64,000 nt of DNA. Source: Mucilaginibacter sp. L3T2-6 (lineage in GTDB: Bacteria > Bacteroidota > Bacteroidia > Sphingobacteriales > Sphingobacteriaceae). The position numbers were made by a program, and so were the translations under genes. The stretch covers positions 1-64,000 of the forward strand of contig NZ_JAUMKC010000004.1 in assembly GCF_030519355.1 (NCBI RefSeq). Reading direction: 5' to 3'. Positions 52,040 through 59,972 of the stretch are shown here, piece by piece; the stretch's first letter is position 1, and each line of letters begins with the position of its first letter. The notes below the pieces were generated by a model. The model searched no databases. It worked only from the letters and a program-made list of their open reading frames with translations, and had not been told where the DNA came from.

Positions 52040-52077
52040 ATGAGTGTTAAGAACTTTGTCATTGCGAGCGCAGCGTG

Positions 52078-52125
52078 GCAACCTCGTCGCTATGCATAGT
52101 CCGTTTGATGTGGCGACGAGGTTGC
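52078..52125. repeat. Hairpin repeat of the 'cattgcgag' type
   Basis: Arms 'gcaacctcgtcgc' (52078-52090) and 'gcgacgaggttgc' (52113-52125) are perfect over 13 bp with a 22-base loop. The flank 'gtcattgcgagcgcagcgtg' is the well-known dispersed form. It lies between convergent genes and may terminate transcription. Confidence 0.75.
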
Positions 52126-52167
52126 TTCGTCATTCCTCTTAGCAATAACAAAATAGTGGAAATTTAA

Positions 52168-52626
52168 TTACAATCCCTTTCCCTTCAAATAATTAAAAGC
52201 TTCCCTCAGACTGTCCAGCCGCTCCGGCTCCATGTTTTTTACGGGTACATTAAGCACTGTGGACATCGAGTCTATATCTCCTTTGCGATCGTTACGTGTT
52301 TGTACGATAATATCGTCGGCAAGGGTTTTTAAGAGAAGAGTGCCGCTTGCAGTATTGCCGTAATAATCCATATCGCCAAGCTGGTGCAGGTTGAATGAAT
52401 AATACTCTTCTTTGCCTTTGGCATAGGTTTTCCGCAGGCGCACAAAGGCATCTGCAGTTACAGAAAATTCAAATTTCCTTAGTTTGGCGTCTGCCTCTGT
52501 GTTGTATGATTGCATCAGGCATTTATTGGTCCACAGCAGCCAATCTTGTTCGGTCATGCTGCGTTTAAAACAAAAGCTGATAACGGCACAGAACAGAATA
52601 ACGAAAAGTATGCTATTTTTCTTCAT
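52168..52626 (-). CDS. Hypothetical exported protein
   Basis: A 152-residue protein with an N-terminal hydrophobic segment (4-20, 'SILFVILFCAVISFCF') that is a signal or anchor. The rest is a charged soluble domain with 'KTYAKGKEEYYSFNLHQLGD' and 'TLADDIIVQTRNDRKGDIDS', which looks like an alpha/beta fold. Conserved in related species by appearance only; I do not recognise a family. It is on its own, convergent with the CCG protein and divergent from the next gene. Confidence 0.65.
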   Translation of the reverse strand: MKKNSILFVILFCAVISFCFKRSMTEQDWLLWTNKCLMQSYNTEADAKLRKFEFSVTADAFVRLRKTYAKGKEEYYSFNLHQLGDMDYYGNTASGTLLLKTLADDIIVQTRNDRKGDIDSMSTVLNVPVKNMEPERLDSLREAFNYLKGKGL

Positions 52627-52696
52627 CCCTGGAAAGAACTGATGTTAACGTGACAACAAAATAAACCCGAAGTTAAGAAATTAACTAATTTTGTGT

Positions 52697-53182
52697 ATGC
52701 AATTTTCTGAAAATTCAAGGGTCTGGGTTTACCAGGCCGACCGTGAGCTTACCAATGACGAAGTATTGCAGGCGAAAATCCTGCTGGATAACTTTACTAC
52801 CGGCTGGACCGCCCACAGCAGCCAGCTGAAGGCCAAAGGCGAGATACGATACAACCGTTTTTTTATCCTGTTTGTAGATGAGAGCCAGGCAGGGGCCAGC
52901 GGGTGCTCTATTGATAAGTCGGTACACTTTATGCACCAGTTGGAAGCAAAGTTTAACATCAACCTGTTCGACCGCTTTAATCTTGCCTATCGTAAAAATG
53001 ATGAAGTGCTTTCAGCCCCGCGTCACACATTTGAAGAATTGCTGAAACAAGGCGCTATCGGCTCAAATACCATCGTGTTTAATAACCTGGTGCAAAACCT
53101 GACCGAGCTAAACAGCAAGTGGGAGGTGCCTTTTAAGGATAGCTGGCACAACCAATTGTTTGGTAATTTGATAACTGCATAG
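52697..53182 (+). CDS. Conserved Bacteroidota protein of unknown function
   Basis: A 161-residue soluble protein ('FSENSRVWVYQADRELTNDE' at the start, 'VDESQAGASGCSIDKSVHFM' in the middle). Relatives are often named 'ABC transporter ATPase' in databases, but there is no Walker A, Walker B or ABC signature here, so that name should not be used. Start ATG 52697; an in-frame TTG six bases upstream is rejected. The toxin-antitoxin genes follow 18 bp later on the same strand. Confidence 0.75.
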   Translation: MQFSENSRVWVYQADRELTNDEVLQAKILLDNFTTGWTAHSSQLKAKGEIRYNRFFILFVDESQAGASGCSIDKSVHFMHQLEAKFNINLFDRFNLAYRKNDEVLSAPRHTFEELLKQGAIGSNTIVFNNLVQNLTELNSKWEVPFKDSWHNQLFGNLITA

Positions 53183-53200
53183 AATTAGCTAAATTTGATT

Positions 53201-53392
53201 ATGACAACGTTCACCGTACAAGTAAATGACAGTGATGCCGAGATGGTGCTAACCATCTTAAAGAAATTTAAGGCAAAGGTTATTAAATTGCCCCAAAAAG
53301 GTGATTTGACGTCTGAGATAATTGAAGCTTTGGAAGAAGTAAAGTTAATGAGAGAGGGCAAAATCAAGCCACTGACTCTTAACGATATATAA
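53201..53392 (+). CDS. Antitoxin of a type II toxin-antitoxin pair
   Basis: A 63-residue protein, with a short N-terminal strand 'TTFTVQVNDSDAEMVLTIL' followed by helices 'SEIIEALEEVKLMREGKIKP', a layout like RelB or Phd-type antitoxins, where the N-terminal part binds DNA and the C-terminal part covers the toxin. Its stop shares one base with the toxin start, so translation is coupled, as is common for such pairs. Identity rests mostly on the partner gene. Confidence 0.75.
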   Translation: MTTFTVQVNDSDAEMVLTILKKFKAKVIKLPQKGDLTSEIIEALEEVKLMREGKIKPLTLNDI

Positions 53393-53727
53393 TGGCTAAC
53401 CGCGTCATCTATTCTTCCCATTTTATTCGCAAAGCTAAAGACCTTAATAAAAAACACCTCTCATTTAAAGTCGATTTGGAGGCGCTCGAGCAAAGCCTGA
53501 TCGCCAATCCTAAGCAAGGAGACAATTTAGGCGCAGGGTTATATAAAGTGAGACTTGCTGTAAAAAGCAAAGGAAAGGGAAAAAGGGGAGGTTATAGGGT
53601 GATAACCTATTTAGTTTCCGAAGCAAACAACGACATCGTCATAAATATGCTGACGGTTTATGACAAAAGTGAAGAGAGTAGTATCGACAAACCCCGCTTA
53701 TTAAAATCAATGCAGGATATACTTTAA
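53392..53727 (+). CDS. RelE/ParE-superfamily toxin
   Basis: A 111-residue toxin. 'YSSHFIRKAKDLNKK' is the N-terminal helix pattern, 'GAGLYKVRLAVKSKGKGKRG' followed by 'GYRVITYLV' is the conserved RelE core with basic residues that act on ribosome-bound mRNA, and 'VYDKSE' is the C-terminal signature of the RelE branch. This favours mRNA interferase over gyrase poison. It is encoded directly after its antitoxin. Confidence 0.87.
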   Translation: MANRVIYSSHFIRKAKDLNKKHLSFKVDLEALEQSLIANPKQGDNLGAGLYKVRLAVKSKGKGKRGGYRVITYLVSEANNDIVINMLTVYDKSEESSIDKPRLLKSMQDIL

Positions 53728-53733
53728 TCCAAA

Positions 53734-54021
53734 ATGTTCATTATCAATCTTACTTATATAGTTCCCCTCGAAGAACTCGACCAGCATATGGCCGATCATG
53801 TAAAATATCTGCATAAGTATTACGATAAGAATATTTTTATAGCATCGGGGCGTAAAGTCCCGCGTACAGGTGGAATCATTTTGGCTTTGGCAGATAGTAA
53901 AGAAACCATTGAGCAAATTATTAAAGAAGACCCCTTTTACACCAACCGGCTCGCCCAATTCGACATCACAGAGTTTTTAACGTCCCAATATCATCCTGAC
54001 CTGAAAGATTTGCTGAGTTAA
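53734..54021 (+). CDS. YciI family protein
   Basis: A 95-residue protein of the YciI-like ferredoxin-fold family. 'HMADHVKYLHKYYDKNIFIA' has the conserved His and 'EEDPFY'-type 'KEDPFYTNRLAQFDITEF' closes the fold. Some relatives have catalytic dehydrochlorinase-like roles; most are unassigned. It is 6 bp after the toxin gene on the same strand, which may be chance. Confidence 0.88.
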   Translation: MFIINLTYIVPLEELDQHMADHVKYLHKYYDKNIFIASGRKVPRTGGIILALADSKETIEQIIKEDPFYTNRLAQFDITEFLTSQYHPDLKDLLS

Positions 54022-54042
54022 TTTTTGTGGCTATCTTTAGCT

Positions 54043-54657
54043 ATGCAACAATATGACGATAGGGTAGATGCTTATATAGATAAAGCCGCCCCCTTTGCAC
54101 AGCCAATCTTAAAACACATCAGACAGGTAATTCATGGCGCCTCTCCGCTGATCACGGAAACCATGAAATGGAGCATGCCTTTTTTTGAATACAAGGGCCC
54201 TGTTGCTATGATGGCATCCTTTAAGCAGCATTTAGGTTTTGGCTTTTGGAAATCGTCCCGGTTAAACGACCCAAACTCTTATTTGAAGGGCGGCGATGAT
54301 GAAGCGGCCGCGGGAAGCTTTGGCCGGATCGAAAAGATGGAAGATCTTCCGCCGGATGAAGCTATTGTTGATTTCATACACCAGCTGATAGCCTTGAATG
54401 AAAGTGGAGTAAAAGAGCCTAAAAAGCCTGCCACAGCTTCAAAACCTGAACTGCCAATGCCGGATGATTTTAAAGGATTACTGAGCGCCAATGCCACCGC
54501 TGTGGGGCATTTTGAAAATTTCGCACCCTCAAAAAAACGGGAGTACCTGGAATGGTTTGCTGATGCCAAGAGTGAAGCCACCCGGCAAAAGCGTATGGAG
54601 CAGGCGCTGGAGTGGATTAGCGAGGGCAAATCCAGAAACTGGAAGTATCAAAAATAG
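54043..54657 (+). CDS. DUF1801/YdeI-like protein
   Basis: A 204-residue protein. The N-terminal part is a DUF1801 (YdhG-like) domain with 'ETMKWSMPFFEYKGPVAMMA' and 'HLGFGFWK'. The C-terminal ~60 residues, 'FENFAPSKKREYLEWFADAK' and 'EATRQKRMEQALEWISEGK', are the YdeI/OmpD-associated tail, which contributes a helical domain. Cytoplasmic. Function unknown; some members are tied to cationic peptide or stress resistance. I start at ATG 54043, not the earlier TTG. Confidence 0.87.
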   Translation: MQQYDDRVDAYIDKAAPFAQPILKHIRQVIHGASPLITETMKWSMPFFEYKGPVAMMASFKQHLGFGFWKSSRLNDPNSYLKGGDDEAAAGSFGRIEKMEDLPPDEAIVDFIHQLIALNESGVKEPKKPATASKPELPMPDDFKGLLSANATAVGHFENFAPSKKREYLEWFADAKSEATRQKRMEQALEWISEGKSRNWKYQK

Positions 54658-54665
54658 TGTCGGGC

Positions 54666-55427
54666 CTAAAATTCCAGTGGTCCCAGCCGCCGCATATTCT
54701 TCATGATTAAGTACTGCCGGTGTCTTAAATATCTTGTCGGTTTTGTTGCCGACCATTTCAGCGGGCTGGGGAATATCACCGCAATTGCCGCAGCTTCGTG
54801 ATTAGTGAGCCGGGATGCCGGTTTATGAAAATAAGCCTGAGATGCTGCCTCGATACCGTAAATGCCGTCGCCCATCTCTATAACGTTCAGATAGACTTCC
54901 ATAATTCGCTTTTTGCTCCAGAATATCTCCATTAGCAGCGTAAACCAGGCTTCAAAACCTTTCCTGATAATCGACCTGCCCGGCCACAGGAAGACATTTT
55001 TTGCGGTCTGCTGCGAGATGGTACTGCCGCCGATCAGCTTTTTGCTGCTTGCATTTTTTTTGATAGCCTTTTCGATAGCTGCAAAATCAAAGCCGTGGTT
55101 TTCTAAGAAGGTTTGGTCTTCGGCAGCTACCGCAGCACGCATCATCGATGGTGATATCTCATCAAAGCTTTTCCACTCTTTATCTATTTTCCATTCTTTC
55201 CCGGCGGCTTTACGCTCAAAACCCCGCTGAATCATCAACCAGGTTATTGGCGGGTTAACAAAACGGAAAAGGATGACAAAGAAAAGACTGCCTGCAACAA
55301 AAGCGATGAACAACAGTTTTATAATTCGCAAAACCAATTTAATCCAGCCGCTCCGGAAAATGCCCTTGTGTTTGCCGCTCGCAGTTTTATTAGCATGTAC
55401 AGGCTTTTTGCCGCCGGTTACTTTCAT
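54666..55427 (-). CDS. mtgA: Monofunctional peptidoglycan glycosyltransferase
   Basis: A 253-residue inner-membrane GT51 enzyme that polymerises lipid II into glycan strands. A basic cytoplasmic leader is followed by one membrane segment (about 35-58). The catalytic signature 'AAEDQTFLENHGFD' has the first Glu, 'GGSTISQQTAKNVFLW' follows, and 'KKRIMEVYLNVIEMGDGIYG' holds the second Glu. There is no transpeptidase domain, hence monofunctional. It lies 138 bp downstream of the rplI gene on the same strand. Confidence 0.95.
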   Translation of the reverse strand: MKVTGGKKPVHANKTASGKHKGIFRSGWIKLVLRIIKLLFIAFVAGSLFFVILFRFVNPPITWLMIQRGFERKAAGKEWKIDKEWKSFDEISPSMMRAAVAAEDQTFLENHGFDFAAIEKAIKKNASSKKLIGGSTISQQTAKNVFLWPGRSIIRKGFEAWFTLLMEIFWSKKRIMEVYLNVIEMGDGIYGIEAASQAYFHKPASRLTNHEAAAIAVIFPSPLKWSATKPTRYLRHRQYLIMKNMRRLGPLEF

Positions 55428-55565
55428 GTTTTAAAAATAATGAGGATTTTACAGATTTGAGAGTGACTACACCAAATGTTTCGCAACAAAAAAGGCGTCG
55501 AGCTTTCACCCAACACCTTGTTTATTTTGCCTTCCGAAATCAAAATTCCGAAATCCGGAATTAAT

Positions 55566-56009
55566 TTACTCTGCTACTACTTCAAACGGAACCTGAACTT
55601 TAACTTCTTTGTGCAAGTTGATGTTAGCAACATACTCGCCCAAAAATTTTGGTTCAGTTTCAAAAGTAATGCGGCGGCGGTCAACTTCAAAGCCTTCTTT
55701 CTTCAATGCATCAGCAACCTGGATGGTGTTGATGGCGCCGAAAATTTTACCTGTTTCGCCGGCTTTAGCACCGATAGTAAGCTTAACGCCTTCAAGTTTA
55801 GCGGCAATAGCATCAGCATCCTTGCGGATTTTTTCCTGCTTAAACTGCGCTTGCTTAAGGTTTTCGGCCAACACTTTACGTGCGCTTTCAGTAGCCTGTA
55901 TGGCATAACCTTTAGGGATAAGGTAGTTACGGCCATAGCCTGGCTTTACCTTTACGATATCGTCTTTATCACCGAGGTGTTTAACGTCTTGTTTTAAAAT
56001 AACTTCCAT
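55566..56009 (-). CDS. rplI: 50S ribosomal protein L9
   Basis: A 147-residue L9. The start 'MEVILKQDVKHLGDKDDIVK' and 'VKPGYGRNYLIPKGYA' form the N-terminal rRNA-binding domain, joined by the long helix to a C-terminal domain with 'IGAKAGETGKIFGAINTIQV'. It is the third gene of the rpsF-rpsR-rplI operon, 17 bp after rpsR. Confidence 0.98.
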   Translation of the reverse strand: MEVILKQDVKHLGDKDDIVKVKPGYGRNYLIPKGYAIQATESARKVLAENLKQAQFKQEKIRKDADAIAAKLEGVKLTIGAKAGETGKIFGAINTIQVADALKKEGFEVDRRRITFETEPKFLGEYVANINLHKEVKVQVPFEVVAE

Positions 56010-56026
56010 TTCTATTTACCTCCTGA

Positions 56027-56290
56027 TTATTTTAACGAATCTGTAACATAAGGCAGTAAACCGATGTGGCGAGCACGCTTAACAGCCTGGGCCACTTTGC
56101 GCTGAAATTTTAATGAAGTTCCGGTTAAGCGGCGGGGTAATACTTTACCCTGGTCGTTAACAAACTTTAATAAAAAGTTAGCGTCTTTGTAGTCGATGTA
56201 CTTAATGCCATTCTTTTTAAAACGGCAGTATTTTTTACGTGTGTCCTCTACTTTAGGGGCGGTAACGTATTTAATTTGTTCGTTTGCCAT
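56027..56290 (-). CDS. rpsR: 30S ribosomal protein S18
   Basis: An 87-residue S18 with 'KKYCRFKKNGIKYIDYKDAN', 'ILPRRLTG'-type 'VLPRRLTGTSLKFQRKVAQA' and 'KRARHIGLLPYV', all diagnostic. It has no extra zinc Cys beyond Cys22, the usual C-minus form. Start overlaps the rpsF stop by one base. In the ribosome it pairs with S6 on the platform. Confidence 0.98.
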   Translation of the reverse strand: MANEQIKYVTAPKVEDTRKKYCRFKKNGIKYIDYKDANFLLKFVNDQGKVLPRRLTGTSLKFQRKVAQAVKRARHIGLLPYVTDSLK

Positions 56291-56655
56291 TACTGTGCTG
56301 CCTCCTCTGCTTTAGCTGGTTTTTTGTTGAAAGCACCACTGCGTTTTTTCTCATTGTAAGCAACAGCGTGCTTATCTAAGGCAATGGTAAGGAAACGTAG
56401 TACGCGCTCGTCGCGGCGCAGCTCAATCTCCAATTTATTAATTAATTCACCCGGAGCCTTAAATTCAGTTAAGTGATAGTACCCTGTAGTTTTTTTCTGA
56501 ATAGGGTACGCTAATTTCTTCAAACCCCAATTATCTTCCTGGATAATTTCGGCTCCGTTATCAGTTAAAATTTTGCTGAACTTGGCGTTAGCCTCATTAG
56601 CAGCATCTACTGATAACAACGGGGTTAGAACGATCACAATTTCGTACTGTTGCAT
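56290..56655 (-). CDS. rpsF: 30S ribosomal protein S6
   Basis: A 121-residue S6. 'QQYEIVIVLTPLLS' and 'NWGLKKLAYPIQKKTTGYYH' are typical, as is 'RRDERVLRFLTIALDKHAVA'. The C-terminal tail is Lys/Ala/Glu-rich. First gene of the operon, with an excellent promoter 45-76 bases upstream and a leader that may bind the S6:S18 complex. Confidence 0.98.
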   Translation of the reverse strand: MQQYEIVIVLTPLLSVDAANEANAKFSKILTDNGAEIIQEDNWGLKKLAYPIQKKTTGYYHLTEFKAPGELINKLEIELRRDERVLRFLTIALDKHAVAYNEKKRSGAFNKKPAKAEEAAQ

Positions 56656-56700
56656 TGTTATACTTTGATTTTAAATATATTACCCGCTAATACGGGGCTG

Positions 56701-56731
56701 CAAATGTAGATATATTTTTTGTATTTTCAAA
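56701..56731 (-). promoter_or_regulatory. rpsF operon promoter
   Basis: On the minus strand TTTG (56728-56731), exactly 19 bases, then TACATTTG (56701-56708): a perfect Bacteroidota TTTG-N19-TAnnTTTG promoter. The short leader from about 56695 to 56656 contains 'cccgtattagcggg', able to form a small GC hairpin. S6:S18 autoregulation through such a leader is known in other bacteria; here it is only suggested. Confidence 0.85.
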
Positions 56732-56855
56732 CCATTTGCATCGCTATTTTTATTCCGCCGGCAGACTGAAGTTGTTGGATATCTGCCGACTTCGATTACA
56801 AAAAGGCACGCCGTTTGCATAGGAGAAATTGTTAATAAACTAAAACCATATTTTT

Positions 56856-57083
56856 ATGTTATACACTGAAAATGAGAAAGAAAGAATAATAACTATTAGC
56901 GGAGATGATACCTACGCCGGATATTCAACCGAAGACGATGGCGCGGAAGGCGACTGGGAAGATGAGGAGGATGAGTCGTTTGATGATATGGCCGCTGACA
57001 GGGATGACCTGCATGATATTATAGTTGAGGAAGATATTTATGATGAAGACAATGATGACCATCTGCCTGAAGAAGACATCTGA
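56856..57083 (+). CDS. Small very acidic protein
   Basis: A 75-residue protein in which roughly 45% of residues are Asp or Glu, with runs such as 'EGDWEDEEDESFDDMAAD'. It has no signal peptide and no recognised domain and is probably disordered. It is divergent from the rpsF operon and 115 bp ahead of the XRE regulator. Acidity suggests a DNA mimic or a partner for a basic protein, but nothing proves it. Coding is supported by a clean ATG and stop and by unusual composition kept through the whole frame. Confidence 0.6.
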   Translation: MLYTENEKERIITISGDDTYAGYSTEDDGAEGDWEDEEDESFDDMAADRDDLHDIIVEEDIYDEDNDDHLPEEDI

Positions 57084-57198
57084 GTTTTTATTAATTAATT
57101 TAGTGAAAAAGATATTATTATAATTTATTTTTAATTTTTGAAATCTGCCGGAAACTCTACTTCGTTTATATAAGATTAGAAATCCAGAACAATTGTAT

Positions 57199-57468
57199 AT
57201 GAAGTCGACTAGCGATTCAAAAACTAAAGAAATTGTCACGAATATTCGTAAAATCAGGGAATATAGAAACTACACACAAGACTATCTGGCGGCCAAACTC
57301 AAAATTTCACAAAACGCTTACAGCAAAATAGAATTAGGCTACAGCAGCATAACACTGAACCGGTTGGTAGAGATTGCCGAAATACTGGAGATTGACCTGG
57401 TTGATTTAGTATGCCATGACAGCGAAAATGTCATCCAGTTAAAACTTACCGGCAGCGACCGGAAATAA
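57199..57468 (+). CDS. XRE-family HTH regulator
   Basis: An 89-residue protein that is nearly all one Cro/CI-type helix-turn-helix domain: 'NYTQDYLAAKLKISQNAYSK' then 'IELGYSSITLNRLVEIAEIL'. The short C-terminus has no ligand domain. I start at ATG 57199; the TTG six bases earlier is an alternative. Likely a small repressor; the target is unknown. It converges on the PLP enzyme gene. Confidence 0.87.
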   Translation: MKSTSDSKTKEIVTNIRKIREYRNYTQDYLAAKLKISQNAYSKIELGYSSITLNRLVEIAEILEIDLVDLVCHDSENVIQLKLTGSDRK

Positions 57469-57481
57469 CGCGCCGTTTCAA

Positions 57482-58312
57482 TTACAGCTTATTCAGTTCC
57501 TCTGACAGTATTTTACACATCTCGTTAAAATACCGTCTTACGCCAAACCCGATAACGCTTTGGATACCGCGTGCGGCATTGGATAGAAAAACTTCGTCGG
57601 CCTCATATAATATGTCGGGACTAATTTGTGCCTCGGTTAGCGATATGTCATTACGTTTGGCTATATCGATGATTACCTGCCGCATAACGCCTTCAACACA
57701 GCCTTCGCTCAAGGCTGGTGTATATAAATGTTTTTTGTAGGATATAAATATATTGGAACTGCTTGCCTCGCACAAATTGCCGTGCTGGTTCAGCAGGAAA
57801 ACGTCATCAAGCTTGTTCTGCGTTTTGTAAATACCTGCCATTATATAAATTAATGAGTTGCAGGTTTTGATATTCGAGAGGTAATTTGTGGGCTTGGGTA
57901 TTTCGGTATACAGATCCATGATCAGGCCTTTTTCGTTCAGGAAGTAGCGCGGCTCATCCATCGGGTGCAACTCCAGGCACCAGCCCATTTTATTTTGGGC
58001 AGGCGTGTACAACCCTCCCGAATCGCGGTATATGGTTAGCCGCAGCCGGCCGTGTTTTACTTTATTCCTGCGCGCAAGGTCGGCGGTCTTTTCCTTCAAA
58101 AACCAGGCGTCCATCTGCGAATAGCCTTCAATTTTCAGCGCTTTCATTCCTTTCTGCAAACGCCCGGCATGCAGTTCGGGGAATTTAAGCTGTCCCTTCA
58201 TCAGGCGCATTGTCTCAAACAAACCATCTCCATATTTAAATGCACGGTTATTCAATGCAACCAGTTTGGTGTCAGCAGGAAGGATTTCGCCGTTAAAATT
58301 GATGAAGACCAT
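57482..58312 (-). CDS. Class IV PLP enzyme (aminodeoxychorismate lyase or branched-chain aminotransferase like)
   Basis: A 276-residue fold-type IV PLP enzyme. The cofactor Lys is Lys149 in 'NYLSNIKTCNSL'; 'GDGLFETMR' near 28-36 and 'CEASSSNIFI' near 182-191 are the class signatures. The 'LSNIKT' spacing fits the PabC/D-amino acid aminotransferase branch more than IlvE, so aminodeoxychorismate lyase (folate synthesis) is slightly preferred. Many Bacteroidota annotations say simply 'aminotransferase IV'. It is convergent with the XRE gene and lies 82 bp downstream of rluD. Confidence 0.85.
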   Translation of the reverse strand: MVFINFNGEILPADTKLVALNNRAFKYGDGLFETMRLMKGQLKFPELHAGRLQKGMKALKIEGYSQMDAWFLKEKTADLARRNKVKHGRLRLTIYRDSGGLYTPAQNKMGWCLELHPMDEPRYFLNEKGLIMDLYTEIPKPTNYLSNIKTCNSLIYIMAGIYKTQNKLDDVFLLNQHGNLCEASSSNIFISYKKHLYTPALSEGCVEGVMRQVIIDIAKRNDISLTEAQISPDILYEADEVFLSNAARGIQSVIGFGVRRYFNEMCKILSEELNKL

Positions 58313-58394
58313 GGTTAGATGCTAGTTGATCGGTGATTAGAGATTTGTTAAATGCTTTATTAAAATATTCATATTTCCGGTTTTTAATTAACCG

Positions 58395-59435
58395 TTAATC
58401 GCTGGTCTCTAATCGCTGTCCGTACTTTCTCCATTTCTCTAATGCAGCCTCGAAATCCGGAGGGAGCGGGGCTTCAAAGTATAATCGCTTTTTCAGGGTA
58501 GGATGTAAAAATCCCAATGACTGTGCATGCAGGGCCTGCCTTGGCAGCAGTTCAAAGCAGTTCTCTACAAATTGCTTGTATTTGCTGAACACCGTTCCTT
58601 TTACAATTTTATCACCGCCGTACATGGCATCGTTAAATAGCGGATGGCCAATGTGTTTCATGTGTGCGCGTATCTGGTGTGTGCGGCCCGTTTCCAGCTG
58701 ACACTCAATCAGCGTAACGTAGTCCATCCGCTCTAAAACCTTGTAGTGTGTTACTGACCACTTGCCTTTTTCAGGATCGTCATAAACCGACATTACGCGC
58801 CTGTCGGCAATGCTGCGGCCAATGTACCCTGTTACTGTGCCGTCTTCGGGTAAATCACCCCAAACCAGGGCTATATATTTACGGGCGATGGTATGTTCAA
58901 AAAACTGCCGTGCCAGCCAGGTCATGGCTCTCTCGTTTTTGCTGATGAGGAGCAGTCCAGAGGTGTCCTTGTCTATGCGGTGTACTAACCCGGGGCGGCC
59001 ATCGTTACCGGGCAAAGTTGGCAGCTGCTGAAAGTGGTAAACGAGCGCATTTACCAACGTGCCGGTATAATTGTTATAGCCCGGATGTACCACCATACCT
59101 GCTGCCTTATTTACAATCAGCACATCATCATCTTCATAAACAATATCCAGCGGTAAATTTTCGGGATAAACTTCGGTATCACGCGGCGGATGCGGCAATA
59201 CGATCGAAATAACATCCTGGGGCTTTACCTTATAGCTCGGTTTAATCGCTTTTTCGTTAACCAGCACATTCCCAAGTTCAATGGCGTTTTGAATGCGGTT
59301 GCGCGACGCATTTTCAATCCGGTGCATCAGAAACTTATCAATGCGCAGCAGCGATTGGCCCTTATCTACCACCACACGCAGGTGCTCGTAAAGGTCCTGT
59401 TCTTCCTGCTCAATTAAACCGGTTTCTTCAATCAT
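58395..59435 (-). CDS. RluA/RluD-family 23S rRNA pseudouridine synthase
   Basis: A 346-residue enzyme. An N-terminal S4 RNA-binding domain ('LLRIDKFLMHRIENASRNRI') is followed by the catalytic domain, with the active Asp in 'LVHRIDKDTSGLLLI' and 'LETGRTHQIRAHMKHIGHPL' downstream. The S4 domain and length favour RluD (helix 69 of 23S rRNA). The frame runs on to 59528, but residues before ATG 59435 (MIEETGLIEQ) cross a repeat-bearing promoter region and are not family-like. Confidence 0.93.
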   Translation of the reverse strand: MIEETGLIEQEEQDLYEHLRVVVDKGQSLLRIDKFLMHRIENASRNRIQNAIELGNVLVNEKAIKPSYKVKPQDVISIVLPHPPRDTEVYPENLPLDIVYEDDDVLIVNKAAGMVVHPGYNNYTGTLVNALVYHFQQLPTLPGNDGRPGLVHRIDKDTSGLLLISKNERAMTWLARQFFEHTIARKYIALVWGDLPEDGTVTGYIGRSIADRRVMSVYDDPEKGKWSVTHYKVLERMDYVTLIECQLETGRTHQIRAHMKHIGHPLFNDAMYGGDKIVKGTVFSKYKQFVENCFELLPRQALHAQSLGFLHPTLKKRLYFEAPLPPDFEAALEKWRKYGQRLETSD

Positions 59436-59972
59436 CGCGGCAAAAATACTCGTTTTTATATAATGTTTAGTGTTCGGTTTTTTTGCACACGGAACACCCC
59501 GAACACTGTGAAACACGCTGACTATCAATTTATTTCATTTTTGATATTTTGTAAATATTTAATAATCAGAGTGTTTTGTTTTGACTAATATTTCAAATAA
59601 CAAGAAGACGTTACATCTGTTCTTTGCAGGGTTTACACTTTGCAAATTGGTTTTCAAATAATTAATTGATAGTCAATGTTTTATAATACACGAGGGGTTT
59701 ACACCTGTAAACCCCTGCGGTTTGACATGCCGAAATGCCTGGACCGGTGTGCTAAAACCTGCAAAATGCGTTGCATTTTACACGGAAACGCCCGGAACAC
59801 TATGAAACATACTCATTGTCAGTCTGTTTTCGTTCTTAATGATTGTAAGATATTCACCATGAGTATGTTTTTATATTTTTGTTTTTCTGAATCGAAAATA
59901 ATGGGGTTGCCGAAAGACAATCCTGCGGCGATAATAAAAACATGTTGCCGCTGACAACGTTACTGTATCATT
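59436..59972. other. 537-base divergent intergenic region with nested inverted repeats
   Basis: Between divergent rluD-type and DUF6588 genes. It holds: 'agtgttcgg'/'ccgaacact' arms (59469-59477, 59499-59507); 12-bp perfect arms 'tgactatcaatt' and 'aattgatagtca' (59519-59530, 59664-59675); a perfect hairpin 'aggggtttac'-acct-'gtaaacccct' (59693-59716); and a diverged direct repeat starting 'acacggaa' at 59488 and 59780. A -7-like TATTTTTG sits at about 59873-59880. A 92-codon open frame at 59676 is not believed. Confidence 0.75.

Noticed and set aside
52686..52693. TAATTTTG as a promoter box for the gene at 52697
   Set aside because: It lies 3 bases before the ATG, which would force a start inside the coding region, and no -33 element is present.
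52697..53182. 'ABC transporter ATPase' label used for this family
   Set aside because: No Walker A, Walker B or ABC signature is present in the 161 residues.
59676..59954. 92-codon open frame in the rluD-DUF6588 gap
   Set aside because: It runs through a perfect hairpin and a diverged repeat, is Cys/Lys/His-rich without any domain, and does not look like a protein.
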